Assembly: GCA_004292955.1 (NCBI GenBank)
Contig: RDXX01000063.1
Coordinates: 1-53,757 of the forward strand
Origin: Oscillatoriales cyanobacterium
GTDB taxonomy: Bacteria; Cyanobacteriota; Cyanobacteriia; Cyanobacteriales; Microcoleaceae
DNA: 53,757 nucleotides
Reading direction: 5' to 3'
Shown here: positions 1 through 7,999 of the stretch, one piece after another
How the letters are laid out: the number at the start of each line of letters is the position of its first letter
How positions within the stretch are numbered: position 1 is the stretch's first letter
Notes under the pieces: generated by a model
What the model was told of the DNA's origin: nothing
What the model saw: the letters and a program-made list of their open reading frames with translations, nothing else
Databases searched by the model: none
Program-made: the position numbers and the translations under genes

Positions 1-78
1 CGGTCAGTTTCATGATAGATTTTAGAGACATAAGATACGCTGCACACTGAAATTATCTTTGGGTCATTATAGGATCAA

Positions 79-366
79 TCATTCTGTGGTGCTCCCTAAA
101 TGCGCGTGCATATCGACAAAACACGGGAAAATTAAGCCGCCTTGCAAGTCTACCATCGGAATATCTGCAAGTTGGGATAAAGATTCTGTACCTGTGGGGA
201 TGATTTGGGCGATCGCGCCGTTGGCAATTTCCAGATCCACCAGACAAAAATTGCGATCGGCTGTTGTGGTGATAGTAGACGCTGAATTGGCGATCGATTT
301 CATCTCTAAAAGAGATTCGGGTACGCGACCATTTTTTAGCAAATAATTAGATGTAGCTGGCAACAT
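79..366 (-). pseudogene. Amidohydrolase (cytosine deaminase-like) N-terminal fragment
   Basis: This 95-codon frame carries the N-terminal beta-sandwich of an amidohydrolase and stops just after the first metal-binding strand. It contains GGLIFPCFVDMHAHL, with the metal-ligand HxH (HAH), and then reads into a stop. The TIM-barrel catalytic body of about 300 residues is absent. The PCFVDMHxHL wording is typical of cytosine deaminases that accompany URC uracil-catabolism genes, and remnants of those genes follow at once. It points away from the URC1 remnant, so it was probably part of a divergent cluster. It cannot be a working enzyme. Assignment to cytosine deaminase rather than another amidohydrolase is inference. 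Confidence 0.6.
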
Positions 367-869
367 GAAATTTTCTAGTTAATATTTTATTGAGTTGAGA
401 GTTATTGAAGATGTCTATTGTAGGGGCGCGTATCTGCTAATAATTCATGAAACAATCCAGTGTGTCAATGCTCTCATCCGCCCTCTTCTCCTTAAATGAA
501 CTCTATTGGGTTATACAATAACATTATAGCAGCTTTAATGAACATGATATCTGTCAAATTTTGCTGCTGGGATAAGCCCCTCAGGGAGAGCAAAAGTAAT
601 CTAAAAATAGACACAGAGATTGCTTTCATAAAAAATCGCGTTCATGTATATAGCGTTATATCGTTGACCGTTACATCGGAATGATTTAACCACAGAGAAC
701 ACAGAGGACACAGAGTCCGAGAATAGAGAGATGAATCATTCTGATGCTACCGGATTTGGTGTTACTCACTTCGGAAAAAATTAACATTTACCCAAGCATA
801 TCACTCGATCTAAAATCTTAAATGAAAAATCCCCATTCCCCAATCCCCAAATCTAAAATCAACTGAGCC
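367..869. other. Intergenic stretch with no convincing gene
   Basis: About 500 bases between the amidohydrolase fragment and the URC1 remnant. A 62-codon frame at 496-684 has no recognisable composition or ribosome binding site. Short low-complexity stretches are present (ACAGAG repeats near 692-715 and TCTAAAA/CCCCAAT-like heptamers near 810-865). The last of these ends exactly where URC1 homology begins, so repeat insertion may mark the deletion point of URC1's N-terminus. Confidence 0.5.
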
Positions 870-1648
870 GTGTTGCTTTATATTATTGGCAATGTCGTGC
901 ATATTTCTGACCCACAGAAGCAGTTGGCGGTACGGGTAGACGATGAATGCAAGGGTTCTGACGTGTTTAGTTCGGATATCTGCACTTGTTGCCGTCCTGA
1001 TTTGGTACAGGGTATCGAAATTTGCATCGAAACGGCACAATCCGGTAGTTCTGGGGTAATTGTTTACTTCCGCAAGCAAGGCAGAGCTTTGGGGGAAGTA
1101 ACTAAGTTTTTGGTGTACAATGCCAGAAAAAGGCTGGGAGCATCTCAGTTTTGCATTTATAAGTGCTGTCCCCGCTCGCGAGTTGTAGAATACGCGAGCT
1201 CTTGCGTGCTCGCACTATAATAAAAAAATGCTTTTTGCAAAACTGAGATGCTCCCAAAAGGCTCGAAAGTGGCGATCGCCCTGATGACTATTTTACTCGC
1301 ACTCAATGTGTTGCAGGATTTCAAGATATGCGGTTTCAAGAACTAATGCCAGACGTGCTGCACTGGTTGGGTATCCCTCGCACTGACCGTTTAGTTTCCA
1401 TGAGCCATCTCAAATACAATGCTATTATCAATTCTGGCATTCAAGTAGTCGATCGCCTCCCCATCCTCGAAGATTGGATTCCCGCAGGCGCACAAGTCGA
1501 AATCGTCGCCAAAAAAGCCGCCGCCTACTACACGCCAGACCCTGTGCCAGATGCTACAATTCTTGCAGAAGCGATCGGACGCGATGCCAGGAGATTCAGA
1601 AGGCAAAGACACGACTGTTCGGAAACAGTTGCGTCTTTGCCAAATTAA
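870..1648 (+). pseudogene. URC1-type GTP cyclohydrolase II-like protein, truncated and MITE-disrupted
   Basis: URC1 proteins are GTP cyclohydrolase II homologues of the reductive-independent uracil catabolism (URC) pathway known from Lachancea yeast and many bacteria. The frame opens inside the family at LYIIG..HISDPQKQLAVRV and runs through the Zn-site region (SDICTCCRPDL, with an extra Cys) and GRALGEVTKFLVYNARKR. There a 120-bp element (1136-1255) interrupts it. If the element and one copy of its 8-bp duplication are removed, the frame resumes as ARKRLESGDRPDDYFTR and continues through MRFQELMPDVLHWLGI and DRLVSMSHLKYNAI. Roughly 200 N-terminal residues usual for URC1 are missing, and the last ~25 residues do not look like the family. 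Broken in three ways; not functional. Confidence 0.85.
1136..1255. mobile_element. 120-bp MITE-like element with 8-bp target duplication
   Basis: Terminal inverted repeats of 20 bp (GGGAGCATCTCAGTTTTGCA at the left, its complement at the right) bound a non-coding interior containing a second, imperfect palindrome rich in CGAG/CTCG. It is flanked by the direct repeat AAAAGGCT at 1128-1135 and 1256-1263, and removing the element plus one copy restores URC1 codons. A related copy with the same terminus and a perfect internal palindrome lies at 15763-15861. The mobilising transposase is not in the window. An 8-bp duplication would fit families such as IS4 or IS5 relatives, but that is only inference. 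Confidence 0.85.
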
Positions 1649-1683
1649 ATTTATTACTGGTTTTTGATCAGTCAGGGTAGGTT

Positions 1684-2766
1684 ATGGCTAATTTGCGTTC
1701 TACTGTGATCGTAAAAACAGATATTTGCGGATATACCGCCCGAGTTAAAAAATTATCTCAGTCGGACTTAAGTAGTTTGTTGAACGAGCATAAAACTTTT
1801 ATTTCAGATATTAGTACCAGAAATGAAGGAAGTTTGATCAAAGGCGAAGGTGATTCATTTTGGCTGATTTTTCCCAGCGTCACAGCAGCCGCGATGGCAG
1901 CCTTAGAAATGCAGCAAGAATTGAGAACCCAACAATCTAGCAAATCGAACGACGAACGATTGGCTATTCGCGTGTCGATTACCTTGGGAGATGTCTTGCA
2001 TCAAGATAAAGATATCTTTGGCGATACGGTCAATTTAACAGCGCGTATAGAATCAGTAACTCCCCAGGATGAAATATATTTGTCCCAAGCAGCATGGCTG
2101 GCGCTCAACAAAGCAGAAGTGCAAACATCTTTTGTCAATGAGTTTTCCTTGAAAGGGATGAGCGAACCTGAAAAGGTTTACAAAGTTGACCAAAGTTACA
2201 AGACGCGAATTGTGGAAAATCAAGCAATAATTAAAGCGGATTTGAGAGGTTTTATTGCTTATCAAGAATCTAATTCTATCAGAGATGTTGAATATTTGCT
2301 CACCAACTTTGATACTTTTGAAAAAAACATTTGCGAAGAATACGGTGGCACAATTCGCAGTATTGTTGGCGATTCGCATTTGTTGACTTTCCCAGAAGCT
2401 CACTCAGCCCTAGCGGCCATGGAAAGTTTGTGCGAAAATTGGAAACTTTTTATACACGGTCATAAAATACCTTGCGGTTTGTCGGTGGGAGTTGCTAAAG
2501 GAAATTTGTATATATTCCGGTCTTGCACTTACGGAAAAGATATTAACATTGCCGACAGGCTGGAAGATTTAAGCAAAATAGTATCTCCAGCTACTGAAAA
2601 AAATTCGGTAATAGTTTCAGACCAAATAAAACGCGAAGTTAGTGGCTCGAAGTGGGAATACAAGCTGATCAAAATCGATAAAAATGCGATCTTAGATAAT
2701 CTGTTAGATTACAGTCAGTTTGACTTTTTTCAGGAAAATGATGTTTACCGATGTTTAGTTGTTTGA
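1684..2766 (+). CDS. Tandem class III nucleotidyl cyclase-like protein
   Basis: A 360-residue soluble protein with two class III cyclase homology domains. Domain 1 (about 7-165) keeps the catalytic set: metal aspartates D13 (KTDICGYT) and D57 (KGEGDSF), purine-contact K53, and the FGDTVNLTARIES stretch with D114, N117 and R121. Domain 2 (about 180-350) is more worn: D186 (ADLRGF), D230 (IVGDSH), and YGKDINIADRL with N288 and R292, but no obvious equivalent of the base-specifying Lys. This looks like a one-chain pseudo-heterodimer. The gene lies between URC1 and URC4 remnants on the same strand, 35 bp after URC1, and is the only intact member of the group. Cyclic-nucleotide control of the lost pathway is a guess. 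No membrane segment is seen. Confidence 0.85.
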   Translation: MANLRSTVIVKTDICGYTARVKKLSQSDLSSLLNEHKTFISDISTRNEGSLIKGEGDSFWLIFPSVTAAAMAALEMQQELRTQQSSKSNDERLAIRVSITLGDVLHQDKDIFGDTVNLTARIESVTPQDEIYLSQAAWLALNKAEVQTSFVNEFSLKGMSEPEKVYKVDQSYKTRIVENQAIIKADLRGFIAYQESNSIRDVEYLLTNFDTFEKNICEEYGGTIRSIVGDSHLLTFPEAHSALAAMESLCENWKLFIHGHKIPCGLSVGVAKGNLYIFRSCTYGKDINIADRLEDLSKIVSPATEKNSVIVSDQIKREVSGSKWEYKLIKIDKNAILDNLLDYSQFDFFQENDVYRCLVV

Positions 2767-2814
2767 CACTCCGCTGCTGTTCTACGGTAGTTGGTAGTGC
2801 GGACTGAAGGGGGC

Positions 2815-3184
2815 ACGCGCGATCGAATCTGATTGCGGTTAATCGATCGGACACGATATAATCCTGTTTCGGGAGATAGTGAGGGACTTGAACTTTCTGT
2901 TGATAGTTTCCCTCTCTGACTGCGTTTATCAAGTCCTAGAAACTCCGCAAAGTTCGATCGACTACTTTCAGGGTATGTTGGGCTATATCAGTATTCAACT
3001 GTTGATAGTTCTCGTTTCCCTTGCAGTAGTAATAGTTACACTCGTAGCGAAGGTGTTTGCCAGATTGGAAGCAATACTATGTGACCGTATAAAACCATAC
3101 ACTGTAAAGGTTTTGACTCAACCGACAGAGCTCTCGCAAGGTGTTAAACTCTTTGGTCGTAAGTCCGCGTATCTAATTTCTTAA
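2815..3184 (-). pseudogene. IS200/IS605-family tnpB remnant (IS1341-like), multiple stops
   Basis: Read on the minus strand from about 3160, one frame gives EFNTLRELCRLSQNLYSVW, then a stop, then a YECNYYYCKGNENYQQLN block, LKVVDRTLRSF, a second stop, and INAVREGNYQQKVQVPHYLPK. These are consecutive blocks of the N-terminal third of TnpB/IS1341 proteins. The RuvC-like nuclease region is gone. Upstream of it on the minus strand, a small GGCTAG/CTAGCC hairpin at about 3215-3240 resembles the subterminal hairpins of IS200/IS605 ends. The remnant sits between the cyclase and URC4, so it post-dates the URC cluster. An apparent plus-strand frame at 2879-3184 is only its shadow. Confidence 0.8.
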
Positions 3185-3290
3185 GTCAGGTACATAGAGC
3201 TTTCCCTAGAACTATGGCTAGTCTAGGAAAAGCCTAGCCAAAATGTAAAGCCGATGCTCAAAGCACGGGGTTTCAAACCAAAAATTTTCG

Positions 3291-4545
3291 ATGAAGTTGA
3301 ATAATATTGAGCTAGAGGCTGTAAAATATCTGAGAACACCAACTGCGATTCGCCAAAAGTGCGATCGGCTTTTTAACTTAGCCTCCGAAAATAAACTCAA
3401 TTTCTTCTGTGTCGATTTATCCGAACTCGACAAAGCAGCAAATTATGTAATCGACACAACCCGCCAACAGTATCCCGATTTTAATATTCCCTTTTACAGT
3501 CACTGGCGGCATTTTGAAGCCGGCAACCAACCGCGCCTCGCTCAATTCGATGCAGCTTTAACAGAATTTTCAGTCATAGAACAAGCAAAGATAAAATTTG
3601 ATTTAGCCATTGTCAGCGTTTTTACTCGATGCCAGTACCGGCGCAGATTGGCAGTATTGCGAAGCAGAAACCAAAGAAGTTTATCGCCGTTCAGAAGGGT
3701 TGGCAGTAGCCACTTTTCGGATGTTTTGTCAGGGTATTTTTTCCAGCAATCCAGATTTTCCTTGGCAAGCCGATTTTCGCGGGCTTTCTCAATTAAAATT
3801 AGAAACCTTAGCGGCCGGATTTCAAGTAAGTCGAGACAATCCGCTAGTTGGTTTAACAGGCAGATTAGAATTGTTGCAGCGTTTGGGGAATGCAATTTGC
3901 CAACATCCATTATTGTTTGGCAGCGAGAACCAGCGTCCCGGCAATTTGGCACAATACTTGCTTGACAGTCTGGTTTCTGGAGTCAAAACTGTGGATTGTG
4001 CTAAAATATTGAGCGCTGTTTTGACAGGTTTTGGGGAAAATTGGCCGGGAAAATATGCCATTGGTGGCGTTAATTTAGGTGAGGTTTGGCGGCATCGGGC
4101 TTTGCAAGGAGAAAATCTGGGAGATGAATTTGTGCCGTTTCACCAACTCTCGCAGTGGTTGACTTATTCGCTGTTGGAACCGCTGCAAGAACTCGGTTTG
4201 TACGTCGTGCGATTGGACGAGTTGACGGGATTAGCGGGGTATCGTAACGGCGGTTTGTGTTTGGATATGGGGCTGTTACGGGCAAAAGATTCGGCTATTT
4301 TTGAGCAGAAGTATTTGCCGGGTTCGGAAGTTGTAGTAGAATGGCGATCGCTCACTGTGATTCTTTTAGATAAAATTGCAGCAGCTATGCGATACAAGCT
4401 GGATTTGAGTGCGACAAAATTGCCACTGGTGAAGATTTTGCAGGGAGGAACTTGGGCGGCGGGGCGAAAAATTGCCACAGAATTGAGGGCTGCTGGAGTA
4501 CCGCCAATTCATATTGAAAGTGACGGGACTTTTTTTAATAGTTGA
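3291..4545 (+). pseudogene. URC4/Urg3-family (DUF1688) protein with a single-base frameshift
   Basis: Two overlapping frames together give a full-length DUF1688 protein of about 417 residues. The first (from ATG 3291) reads KYLRTPTAIRQKCDRLFNLA and HWRHFEAGNQPR, and fails after DLAIVSV. The second resumes as LLDASTGADWQYCEAET and runs to the family-typical C-terminus PPIHIESDGTFF. The break falls in a TTTTT run at about 3618; removing one T joins the frames without loss. URC4 is an essential but biochemically poorly defined URC uracil-catabolism protein. A sequencing error cannot be excluded, but neighbouring URC genes are clearly dead. The stop codon lies inside a TTGACAG heptamer repeat. 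Confidence 0.85.
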
Positions 4546-4561
4546 CAGTGGACAGTTGACA
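4538..4561. repeat. Short heptamer array (TTGACAG) carrying the URC4 stop codon
   Basis: Three units (TTGACAG, TGGACAG, TTGACAG). The TGA at 4543-4545 that ends URC4 is part of the first unit. The same heptamer family recurs at 7961-7999 and 20097-20127. Confidence 0.75.
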
Positions 4562-4734
4562 GAAGTCAAGCGTGAAGTCAGAAGAAGGAAGGTTCGGAAT
4601 GCAAGTCCGATGGCACTGAAAAAGTCTGACTGAATTGTTGTAGCAAGGATTTTTTAAAGCTGTATTTTTTTGCCAAGAAATCGTGGTTAAGCGAATTCTA
4701 GTTTAATATTAGTCAATATTGATGTTAATTATTA

Positions 4735-4840
4735 GGTACGTTGTTGCGCTTAAGCGCTCTTTATAATACAATACAGTTTACTTAAGATTGTCCTTATTGC
4801 TTTATATCTAAGAAAGAGCGCTCAAGCGCAACTACGTACC
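4735..4840. repeat. Dispersed palindromic repeat, GGTACGTTGTTGCGCTT family
   Basis: The left arm GGTACGTTGTTGCGCTTAAG pairs with the right arm ending GCGCAACTACGTACC, with AGCGCTCTTT/AAAGAGCGCT continuing the stem around an AT-rich loop. The right arm and its flank (about 75 bp, including TTGCAGTATCTATTTTTCAG) are duplicated at about 4931-5008. Other members lie at 15999-16068, 18196-18263 and 42373-42699. Confidence 0.8.
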
Positions 4841-5028
4841 TTTATTGCAGTATCTATTTTTCAGAGGAGTTTCACGAATAGCAGTATATTAGTCAACTGT
4901 ATTGCTTTATATCTAAGAAAGATCAACTGTATTGCTTTATATCTAAGAAAGAGCGCTTAAGCGCAACTACGTACCTTTATTGCAGTATCTATTTTTCAGA
5001 GGAGTTGTTTTTAAATTCGATAGCTGCA

Positions 5029-5490
5029 TCATTTTTTTTTGTTATTCAAACGCCTTGGTGCTTTTAATTTTGCTTTCATGCGATAGTGTAATTGCTTGTG
5101 TAATGTTTGATATTTGACTGATATTTGATAGTTATCTTCTACCCAGGCCGCAATTTCTTTGTAAGTTGTGAATTCACAGGATTCCTCACTTAACTTTTCT
5201 GCAATTCCTGCTATTACTGCTGAGGGAATTATTCTGGGTCTACCAGTTGCTTGCCGTATTTTTAACAGTTCTTGCAGACCGCCAGCACTATATTGTTTTA
5301 ACCATCTATGTACAGTAATTCTATGTACACCTAAACGTTCAGCTACATCTGTAAGGCTTTGGCTATATCCAGTCTTTAACCAATAAAGTGCCTGGATTTT
5401 TGAGCGATTAGTCAAGGTTCGTTGCTGCGACAGAAGTTGTTTTAATGCGTCGGCTGTTACATCAATTCTTTCTTGGTAGTTTACTTTCAT
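5029..5490 (-). CDS. IS630-family transposase OrfA-like HTH protein (truncated IS)
   Basis: This 153-residue protein is the DNA-binding half of an IS630-type transposase: helix-turn-helix VAERLGVHRITVHRWLKQY, a GRPRII linker, then the second wHTH ending in TLHKQLHYRMKAKLKAPR. It stops at an A9 run (T9 on the plus strand, 5032-5040) giving NNKKK-stop. In a shifted frame past the A9 run the text continues NDAAIEFKNNSSEK before a stop, resembling the start of an IS630 OrfB. The DDE catalytic half is otherwise absent. So this is the 5' part of an insertion sequence that probably used slippage at the A run, now truncated. It may still bind DNA; transposition alone is not possible. Confidence 0.75.
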   Translation of the reverse strand: MKVNYQERIDVTADALKQLLSQQRTLTNRSKIQALYWLKTGYSQSLTDVAERLGVHRITVHRWLKQYSAGGLQELLKIRQATGRPRIIPSAVIAGIAEKLSEESCEFTTYKEIAAWVEDNYQISVKYQTLHKQLHYRMKAKLKAPRRLNNKKK

Positions 5491-5575
5491 AGAACATTTC
5501 TCAAAGCCTAAGCGTCATTGTAGCATATTTTTGGGTAAATTCTCTAAGCTTTAGCAGTTTTGATGAGCGCACAAA

Positions 5576-5604
5576 TGACCCGATTTCGTAAAGGAATCGG
5601 GTCA
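5576..5604 (-). terminator. Rho-independent-like terminator after the DUF4360 gene
   Basis: A perfect 11-bp stem TGACCCGATTT / AAATCGGGTCA-type hairpin with a short loop lies 30 bp beyond the stop of the DUF4360 gene. On the minus strand it is followed by TTTGT, a weak U-tract. Confidence 0.65.
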
Positions 5605-5632
5605 TGCGTGTTATGTTTTTTAGCGGTTATGG

Positions 5633-6208
5633 TTAGCGGCAAGTGCGATATTTGACGTGATAAACTAAACCGCGATGAGCTAAATCGAAGGAGTCAACGG
5701 TGGCTGTGCCGGCACCGCGGGCTGTCATCGAAGCATTTACTCGCATATTTACACTGTCGCCACAGCGAGACCACACATCTGCTACAGTGGCTAAGCTATC
5801 TCGAACGTTGTAGTTGGTTTCGCCGTTGAAAGTGCGAGAAAAAACTGGGCCCTTGGCTCCAGCAAAAAAGTATTCTGCTCTGAGGTTTCCGCTGGTTTTA
5901 GGAGCAACGTAACCGCGATAATCGGCATCGTAAATCGAAATTTGGAAGCCTTGGGGTACTTTGATGGGAATGCTCAAATTGCAGCTTTTCCGGGTCTCTG
6001 CTGAGACGTTTCCTTGGGCTACAAACTTATCAAATAGGATGCTGAGTTCTTGACCGTCGGGGCTGACGCTGACGCTGGCGGATCTGTCTGGGCAACCGCT
6101 ACCGCCGTAGCTTGCACCTAATATTTGAACTGATGGGTTAGCAGCCAAGGCTGGGCTGATAGCAGCAGTGGTTAATACTGTGGCTAGCAATAGTTTTACA
6201 AATTTCAT
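5633..6208 (-). CDS. Secreted DUF4360 domain protein
   Basis: 191 residues with a clear Sec signal peptide (KFVKLLLATVLTTAAISPALA, cleavage likely after ALA at about residue 22). The mature part fits DUF4360, a family of small secreted proteins known mostly from fungi and some bacteria: GCPDRSASVSVSPDGQELSILFD near the N-terminus, a conserved central Cys (RKSCNLSI), and a C-terminal RCGDS...YRTC. Four Cys remain in the mature protein, which could form disulfides outside the cytoplasm. Single gene with its own terminator; neighbours are transposon and URC debris. Function unknown. Confidence 0.8.
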   Translation of the reverse strand: MKFVKLLLATVLTTAAISPALAANPSVQILGASYGGSGCPDRSASVSVSPDGQELSILFDKFVAQGNVSAETRKSCNLSIPIKVPQGFQISIYDADYRGYVAPKTSGNLRAEYFFAGAKGPVFSRTFNGETNYNVRDSLATVADVWSRCGDSVNMRVNASMTARGAGTATVDSFDLAHRGLVYHVKYRTCR

Positions 6209-6788
6209 GGATGTTCTCCTTAATGTTTTTTTGTTAGGACAAACCTGAATTATTCAAGGAAGATTGAGGCGATACCATTCCAATTAGGAGATGGCAAGCC
6301 TTTACTGAAAAGGCAGTCAGACTCTGACTGGGAGCTAGATCGCTGTACCTGGCTCGGAGCTTGATCAAGTAGCATTAGTTGATGGACTAATACTTGTTTT
6401 GTCCTGATACTTTCTAAGATTCATGGCATTTAGAGATTGTTCCGGAAAATTCGATGATAAAAAATTGATTTTTTTTTACAGGTGTTTGCGGGAACAAAGC
6501 TCTGTTTTTTTTGTCTGCTGCTGCGCGGAAAAATGTTTTTTCAGCAGCAAATATTTTCCCGTGGCTATTTGTTGAGAAAAGATGCTTGCATTCTGGAATT
6601 ATAGGCTTTGTAGCTGTAGTGAAATGATCTGTGTGGTAGCGGGTAACGGTAAAAAAGAGGAGAGATGTATTCTCAGGCAGATCTAGGTAGGGAGAGATGA
6701 TAGTAAGGTAGATTAACTCTTCACAAAAAAATGAGTTAGTGTTATCGACCATCTTTTGATACAGCACAAGTTAACTCTCGTGCTGCAA
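6209..6788. other. Intergenic stretch, no supported gene
   Basis: A 117-codon minus-strand frame at 6414-6767 is low-complexity and lacks a ribosome binding site; I do not accept it. The part next to 6208 should hold the promoter of the DUF4360 gene, but no clear -10/-35 pair stands out. Confidence 0.4.
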
Positions 6789-7101
6789 GCTCAAGCGCAC
6801 ACGGGAAAATTTCGTTAACTGCTGAAAGAAATTGGGATGCTGCTAGCCTGTGAGGTGACGCGAGATTTGCTGCTGAAATACGAAGAAATGGAAATGCCGA
6901 TCGCTAAAGTGAGATGTTTTGATTGTCGATCGCATTCTGGTTGCTGCTAACTCAGCAGTGGCGGCAGTCGATCGGCTTAAACAAGTGAATCCGAAGTCTA
7001 TTAAGTTTTTGTCCTTGCTGGCGGCGCTGGAGGGAATCGATATTGTACTGGGACTTGGAGATGTGGCGATCGCCTTTATTGCCCTTTGTAAATTGAATTA
7101 A
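6789..7101 (+). pseudogene. Uracil phosphoribosyltransferase (UPRTase) remnant
   Basis: Three eroded pieces of UPRTase lie in order. From 6789 one frame reads HTGKFR, an in-frame TAA (6816-6818), then LLKEIGMLLACEVTRDLL, matching the family's N-terminal KFRELLKEIGMLLAYE region. After a frame change and a large internal deletion, NSAVAAVDRLKQVNPKSIKF and LLAALEGID match the region beyond the PRPP loop. A second deletion leads to VLGLGD, matching the C-terminal GLGDAGDR motif, followed by non-homologous residues. The 5-phosphoribosyl diphosphate loop is missing. UPRTase (URC6 in yeast) feeds uracil into the URC pathway, so this completes the set of dead URC genes. Confidence 0.8.
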
Positions 7102-7409
7102 ATATATTTTTGCTGTATATGCTAATACATTCATTTAACAAAACTTTGTTAACATGAATCTTGGTTTGATATTGCCATAATTTGTAATTTGTTACATTCT
7201 TATGTCAGGAAAAACCTATATATAGCAAGGATTACAGGATTCTTAAGATTTTATTCACAAATTGCATTATCAAGATGTATTTACTGCATCTAATCGTTAA
7301 ATTCTATGTATTTAGTATAACTAATGGCAGCAATTACTACATAAAATAGAGGTATGATGCTCACTGCTTACGATCGACTAATAACTTTTTTTGAACGAGG
7401 AAAAAAACA
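7102..7409. promoter_or_regulatory. AT-rich leader and probable promoter region of the 48-residue gene
   Basis: About 300 AT-rich bases without a frame. A TATGAT at 7353-7358 could be a -10 element giving a leader of about 45 nt; no strong -35 is visible. An AACGAGGA ribosome binding site sits at about 7394-7401, 9 bases before the ATG. Confidence 0.35.
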
Positions 7410-7556
7410 ATGGAGACTACAGCACAGAAGCAAGCCCCACATCAGACTGCTGAGGAAGTGAAAATTAACGATATCAACAGCTTGGAGTTTGAGCTTTGGG
7501 CTAAAGCGGTCAAACGACAGATGATTGCAGCACTCTCTAAAAAGGCCGCGATCTAA
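7410..7556 (+). CDS. Small hypothetical protein, 48 residues
   Basis: ATG at 7410 follows a good purine-rich ribosome binding site (AACGAGGA) and opens a 48-codon frame. The peptide starts METTAQKQAPHQTAEEVKIN, has a predicted helical middle (INSLEFELWAKAVKRQM) and ends in a Lys/Ala tail. It has no signal peptide or membrane segment. Long leader, good RBS and sensible amino-acid composition suggest a real gene. I do not recognise the family. Confidence 0.55.
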   Translation: METTAQKQAPHQTAEEVKINDINSLEFELWAKAVKRQMIAALSKKAAI

Positions 7557-7960
7557 CATCTCTGGGTTTTTGTGTGCAAGTGGTGTAAATTAACTTAACA
7601 AAATTGTTGTCTGCATTGTTGTCCGATCTCTATAGGGGGAGATCGAGAGAAGAGAAGGAGAGGGGGAGAGGGGGAGAGGGGGAGAGGGGGAGAAGAAAAC
7701 TTTTTGCTTCTTCCTTGTTTTGAACGCACGGGTGGCCGGAAACTGGGTTTTTTTGCGGAAATACTTCTGTTGCGACGGGCAGAAATGGTAAAAAAACTGG
7801 TTTCTTTGTACCAAGAGTGTGTCCGTGACTTTTATTTCTGCCGAAGGTTTTTTCCCGGATTACCAGAAAAACATGGTTTAAAGCCTCTGCCTTAAGCGGG
7901 AGAAATTAAAACAAGACTATTCATTACTCGAATCCTCAAACTTCCAGGTAGAGGTCGCCC
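7557..7960. other. Intergenic stretch with a G-rich octamer array
   Basis: Contains about four and a half copies of GGGGGAGA at 7660-7692, then a GGCCGGAAACTGGGTTTTTT-type stretch that gives a 63-codon plus-strand frame at 7704-7895. That frame has no RBS and an unlikely composition, and I treat it as repeat-derived. Confidence 0.45.
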
Positions 7961-7999
7961 TCAACTGTCAACTGTCAACTGTCAACTGTCAACTGTCAA
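7961..7999. repeat. Heptamer array (CAACTGT)n
   Basis: Five and a half units of TCAACTG/CAACTGT. The stop codon of the minus-strand gene at 7996-9915 (TGA, complement of TCA at 7996-7998) is formed by the last unit. Confidence 0.9.

Noticed and set aside
496..684. 62-codon plus-strand frame
   Set aside because: No RBS, unlikely composition, no neighbours to support it.
2879..3184. Plus-strand 101-codon frame with a hydrophobic stretch
   Set aside because: The minus strand here carries recognisable TnpB blocks with stops; the plus frame is its shadow.
6414..6767. Minus-strand 117-codon frame
   Set aside because: Low-complexity composition, no RBS and no recognisable motif.
7704..7895. 63-codon plus-strand frame after the G-rich array
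   Set aside because: No RBS; looks like translation of a dispersed repeat.
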